A stretch of DNA of 64,000 nt from Crotophaga sulcirostris (taxonomy: Eukaryota > Chordata > Aves > Cuculiformes > Crotophagidae), in NCBI GenBank assembly GCA_013397455.1, contig VYZB01000077.1, forward strand, positions 2,184,717 to 2,248,716, in the 5' to 3' direction. Every line of letters begins with the position of its first letter. The first letter of the stretch is position 1. Positions 59,401 to 64,000 of the stretch are shown piece after piece. A model generated the notes under the pieces. It was not told the DNA's origin and searched no databases. It saw only the letters and a list, made by a program, of their open reading frames with translations. The position numbers and the translations under genes were made by a program.

Positions 59401-62400
59401 TATGGTTAGGCACTTGCCTATAAAGTGTTCATTTACTTTAGCTAAGAAGTAGACTGATTCCCTGATTAATCTTTAAAGATAAAACTTTGCATCCTCATTT
59501 ATTATGGGGCATAATATATTTTGTAAAAATGCTGAACTGAAGAGGAACTGTTTGCATTTTGTTCTCTGGCACTTCTGTGAGATTATCAGTGTAAACCTTC
59601 CTGCAAGAAATTTGCCAGGGGGACACGCTGTATGTCCTCAATATTTTTGTGCTTGATGGAGTTTCAGGAGGGTGGCATTGAATCAGATGATTCCTTCAGC
59701 CATTCCCATGGAAGTCTTTGAAAATAAAAAATGACAGTGGTTGTATTTCTTTCATAGAAACACTGATAATATTAGAAAGCACCTTGGCTGTTGTGCTTTT
59801 CACCAAGCACGGAGTCTGAGAAGGAATGTTTGGCTGTGGTATTTTTACACATTTCTTGTCTAAGAAGAGATATTTACCACAGTTTCATCCTGGAATGATA
59901 GTCAGCAAGTCTAAGACTGAATCTAGAGGAAAGGGATTCTTATACACAATGTGTGGAAAGCAACAATTTTGGCATCTGTGGCAGTTTGAATATTCAAGAA
60001 GCAAAGAGGTGTCCAAATGGATCTTCTTAAAGAGGATATGTTCTTATAGGCTGCAGAAGGCAACTTTGTAAATATATTTCATCACCTGAATCATTCCCAA
60101 GATACTTTCATCCATATGCCCTTTACACAAGTGTTGATCCTAATGAAGCACTAGGACAGCTGGAAGTCTGTACTATTTGTGTTGAACCTGAATGTGCTGA
60201 ATGGACAAATGATTTTGGGATATCATCGATATTCTAGTCCACAATGGCTTTTCTACTGTAATTTCAAATGAATGTTCAACAGAGAAGAAAAGAAGATTAT
60301 CCAGTAGACCAACCTTTGGAGGTATAAATAGAACCCTGCAAAACTGGACTCTGTTTGATCTAAATTACTAAGGCCATCTCATGTGAGCCTGCTAATCTTT
60401 CCCATACATTCAAAGAATGTCTGACTGATGGTTGAAAAATACTGTATATAGGCCTAGCATTGGGAATATAAGTATGACCATGAGAAATGTTACAGATTTG
60501 CCAGTCTCCTTAGTTTCCTGCACTTGAACAAATAACTGAATGAATGCTTCCTGCTTCCATGCCAGTCAGGTCTGGAAAACATCCAATCAGTTTCAGACTC
60601 TGGGCTTTGTACAGATAATTTCTGTTCCCTTGTCTTAGGCTTTCAGACTCTGTATTTCAGACTCCTCAGCTCCTGAAGCAAGCAGTCTGACTAGCCAACT
60701 CTTCTTTGTTTCCTCTGAGTCCAGACTGTCATCTCCAGGAAAAACCTGAATTCCTGTCTATACATTTGAGGCCATGTGAAATGCTTCAGAGGGGACATTT
60801 TTTACATGAATTTTTACAATTTTTTGAGGAAATGATTTTAGTATCATAGCCATTTTTAGTGTCAAGGAAAAGTCACAGGTCTTTCAATGGGCACCCTTTC
60901 AAGTTATGATCATGCTTTCTCTTCTGAGTAAATAGGTCCAACCAGGCATCACTAATTTACCATTTTTGGCCATATTTCTGATTGCCTGGTACATTTGTGC
61001 CATGGAAAATGCAGCAACCTGAGAGCGGAGACTAAGCATTTGATAAATTTTTGTGGGACTCACTGAAGAGCTACATATTTTAGTCAGTCTCCTAGCCACT
61101 CTGAAGAGAACGTTAATTTAATGTAGCTGTTTTCTCTGGAAACTTGGCTTCTGGGTAGCTAGTTTAAATGTCCCTGCATCACATTCCCCTGTTTCTGTGG
61201 TAGTGGAGTTTGCTCCAGATGAGATACCTCTGCCCTGAAATGTTGGGTTTTTAAATAAGTAACTCTTGGGCATTAGCTTTCTCTGTATTTACAGCCCTAG
61301 AAAAACTACTCCAAGAAATCAAAGCTGTTTGTTGATCACGTATAGTGCACCCCACCCTTTTGCAATTCAGTTTCTTTAATAGTGGTTCTTAAACTATCTG
61401 CGGAAACTCCATTTTAATCCAAATCTGCACAGACCTAATCCTGTCACTAACAGACTTGTGTTGAAAATCTCTCTGTTAAAGTTTTAATCAGGATGCAGCA
61501 TCATGGGAGGAGCTGGAGATGACTTGACAAATTTTGGCTACTGGTTTGCTTTCAACACTCCTCTAAGACTTCAATCTTAAGGCCATAACTTGCTAAATTT
61601 GAGAAGTGTGCATGCACATTCTCTTTTAAATTGACATTTTTTCTACCTGGTTATGTCCAATATTATTACTCAATCTTGTAAACAGGACACTTATATACGC
61701 CATCAGAATAAAAGTATTTCTGAGGGAAGAAAAGTAATCTTCATTTTCAAGTTTAAGGAAAATCGTCACCTAGGCAGATGCCTATAACAGTAATGATTAT
61801 GAATAGAAGTGTATATTCAGGACTCTGAGGTTGCAAAATGTGACCCAAGTTTCTCAGTGTATCAGCATCCAAGCTAATACTTTTTTGTCAGTAATGTAAT
61901 CTCTTCAGTTCACTCAAGACTACATAATTGAACAACATCATATTGAAATACATCTATAAAATTTTCTCCTGTGCATCAATTAACTATTGTGCCTCCAGAA
62001 TAAACATGCACCTTTTAAATGCACAATAGAGAACTCCATAACAAAAAAGACTGTCCAGAAACTACCTGTAAACCTGTTGAAGCTGTATTCAGCACAGGGT
62101 CCCAGCATGAAAAAACAAATATCAATGTTAACGGTTTCTTTCAACTCTAGTAAGTGGAACGATTTGAGTTCTGGATGATTGATGATACTTCTGTTAATCA
62201 TACAAGCCTTCCTAGAAATTTCCTGTGTAGTTTAAATCAAGTAGTTAGATTTAGCTTGCTACAAAATGGAAAATATTTGATATACAATATCCTTTGTAGT
62301 ATAATACTTTTGCAATGCAGAAAATCTCCTCTGAAAATTTTTTGAAATTCTGTAATAATTATCTTTGACAGTAAATCCATGTTAGTTTGCTCATACATAC

Positions 62401-62793
62401 CAATAACTAAAATTTTCATTTACTGAAGCTTTTACTTTAAAAATTACCATGCATTTTTATGGCAATATTAAGGTAAATACTCATCAATTTTAAGTGTGTG
62501 AACAAACAAGTGGGCATGTGAGGGGTATTGCTTATTTAAGTGACATATCTTAAGTTTAATACTTTAATATGTTGATTTTTCTATTCCTTTTATATGTGTA
62601 AAAGAAGTGCATATTAAAAAATTATTTCAATGGTATTCCAATGATATTTAAAATTATTCTAAAACCCATGAAGTGATTAGGTCCTTATTTTTTGAGCAAA
62701 ATTTCTTTGAGAGCTTTAAAAAATTACAAAAGGCAAAAGGTTTAAAATTATATTCCATTTTATAAAGAACATGGCATTTTTTTCTCCTGATTA
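56493..62793. other. Unique AT-rich noncoding DNA
   Basis: No supported gene, RNA gene or transposon. ORFs up to 81 codons appear random. Confidence 0.45.
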
Positions 62794-62870
62794 GTAGCTT
62801 TAAAAATCAAATTAATTAATAAATGTCATAAATTTTACTGCATAATTTGATTTTAGCTTTAAAAAGCTAC
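62794..62870. repeat. Imperfect inverted repeat (hairpin-capable)
   Basis: The left arm GTAGCTTTAAAAATCAAATT (62794-62813) pairs with the right arm AATTTGATTTT...TTAAAAAGCTAC (62844-62870), which has an extra AGCTTTAA-like insertion. The loop is about 30 nt and very AT-rich. It may be a chance palindrome or a degraded short inverted-repeat element; no target duplication was identified. Confidence 0.55.
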
Positions 62871-63088
62871 ACTTAAGATTGAAAATCAAATTAGATAATT
62901 AGATAATAACCGTAATAACATTATCTATGGTATTCACAGACGGTTATGCATTTTTCTTAGATGTATTCTTGAAAGACTGACTAAGAACTTGTTTATAAGA
63001 TCAAGATAGAAAAATATGACGGTGAATTACATGTTACAATAACTAAATATTTTTGCAACTTTTATATTAATAAACTGGCTACAGGATC

Positions 63089-63195
63089 ATATATGTGTGT
63101 CTGTATATGTATGTATATATTTATATATGTATACTCTATATGAACATGTCTATGTATATGTGCGTGTGTATGTACACACATACAATTATAATACG
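63089..63195. repeat. TATG/TATA/TACA compound microsatellite
   Basis: Roughly 105 bp of alternating purine-pyrimidine words (ATATGTGTGTCTGTATATGT, ATGTATATATTTATATATGT, GTGCGTGTGTATGTACACAC). The minus-strand 111-codon ORF that crosses it (His/Ile/Tyr/Thr-rich) is purely a repeat translation. Confidence 0.9.
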
Positions 63196-64000
63196 TACAC
63201 AAACAATTTTGAAATAATTTCTTTTTATTGGTTTTACTTTGGGGTTTTTTTCCTCTTGAATTTATACAGTGGATATCAACATCTGTTAGTAGATTTGGGT
63301 GCCACAGAAAGAATGCTGAGATCTGATTCAACCATAAATAGGATGTCATCCTATTGCTTTGCAGCTTCTTCCATCCTACTCTCACAAACATGACCATCAG
63401 AAATTAATTTTAAATTAGTGTCTCTATAGAACCAAATAAATAAGACTGTTCTTTAGATAACAGAAAATTGCCTGACAATATGTGATTTTACAGTTTTCAC
63501 CTAAATCCAAATAAAACACCTACGAAAACTTGTGGATTTGAGATGTTCCCTGGAGAATTTTGGATGCATTAACTGATAAATGGACCACACTCATCAATAT
63601 ATGTGCAATTCTTTGGTGACGGTTTAAATATGAAAAAAAATATACAAAACAAGTTACAACCAATGTTGAAAATGTTGAAAACATTATTCATTTTAGCTGT
63701 TTTACAACAGTCAACCAGAACTGAATGGAAATCGTGCTTGCCAAAGAGAAGGGAGGTTTTCATCAATTTGCAGCACACCTCAAAGTATTTATGGTTTTAT
63801 GTAGCCGCAACATGCCTTTCTTATCACTTACCCACAGGGTGTGTGAAATCCTACCTGGTTGCTTTTGGCATTTAAACCATTGGTAACTGTCTGAGGGAGT
63901 AAAACACAGAAACTATGCTACATTTTTGGTTTTTTTCTACACAGTGCCTAGGATTCTTCAAAGAAGTGGTGGTACACTTGAAAAAAAAAAGGTCTTTACA
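63196..64000. other. Unique AT-rich noncoding DNA at the window end
   Basis: Nothing beyond short ORFs (69-90 codons at 63569-63875 on both strands) and short A and T runs is seen. Confidence 0.45.

Noticed and set aside
63062..63397. 111-codon minus-strand ORF rich in His, Ile, Tyr and Thr
   Set aside because: Translation of the TATG/TATA microsatellite.
1..64000. CRISPR arrays, operons, bacterial regulatory sites, rRNA or tRNA genes
   Set aside because: No spaced direct repeats, no operon-like gene packing, and no tRNA B-box in a cloverleaf context; the window is bird-like nuclear DNA.

Overview
The window is AT-rich vertebrate nuclear DNA, almost certainly from a bird. The evidence is the repeat content. 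Five insertions carry the 3' end of avian CR1 LINEs, including the typical tail block (GGTTGGAAAGGACCTCTGAG on the minus strand at two loci, the CCAGAGGTCCTTTCCAACCC form on the plus strand at another) and octamer tails of the ATTCTRTG type. There is also one short hAT-type DNA transposon. I see no SINE, no LTR retrovirus, no prokaryotic operon, no rRNA, no tRNA and no CRISPR. Most of the window reads as intergenic or long-intron sequence.

Layout: 1-10.4 kb is unique AT-rich DNA with one CR1 copy (2451-2697) that ends in a small tandem duplication. At 10.4-13.3 kb there is an old CR1 relic and a hAT MITE with readable target-site duplications. At 15.95-16.5 kb lies the only CpG island, the best promoter candidate here. 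It has a consensus 5' splice site on the minus strand, a GC box, and a YY1-like site that coincides with a well-placed ATG on the plus strand. A 0.6 kb CR1 copy (16503-17115) abuts its right edge. About 1.9 kb beyond the island, an 88 bp open segment with splice-like borders (18004-18091) is the best single coding-exon candidate. From 18 to 51 kb the DNA is unique, with an ancient LINE relic (22570-23110), a compound trinucleotide microsatellite (25442-25527) and another CR1 copy (25817-26275). It also holds several weak exon-like segments and a poly(A)-signal-plus-A-tract (36567-36595). From 51 to 64 kb there is one further CR1 copy (51157-51471), an 83-codon minus-strand ORF (56241-56492), an inverted repeat and a 0.1 kb TATG/TATA microsatellite.

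No protein-coding gene can be named from this sequence. The longest ORFs (about 100-142 codons) are what AT-rich or pyrimidine-rich noncoding DNA yields by chance, and several begin at GTG rather than ATG. The exon candidates are low-confidence proposals based on splice consensus and open frame only. I found no convincing undescribed system. The points most worth a check are the CpG island with divergent signals, the exon candidate next to it, the two-exon-like minus-strand segment near 46.4 kb, and the polyadenylation-like site at 36.57 kb.
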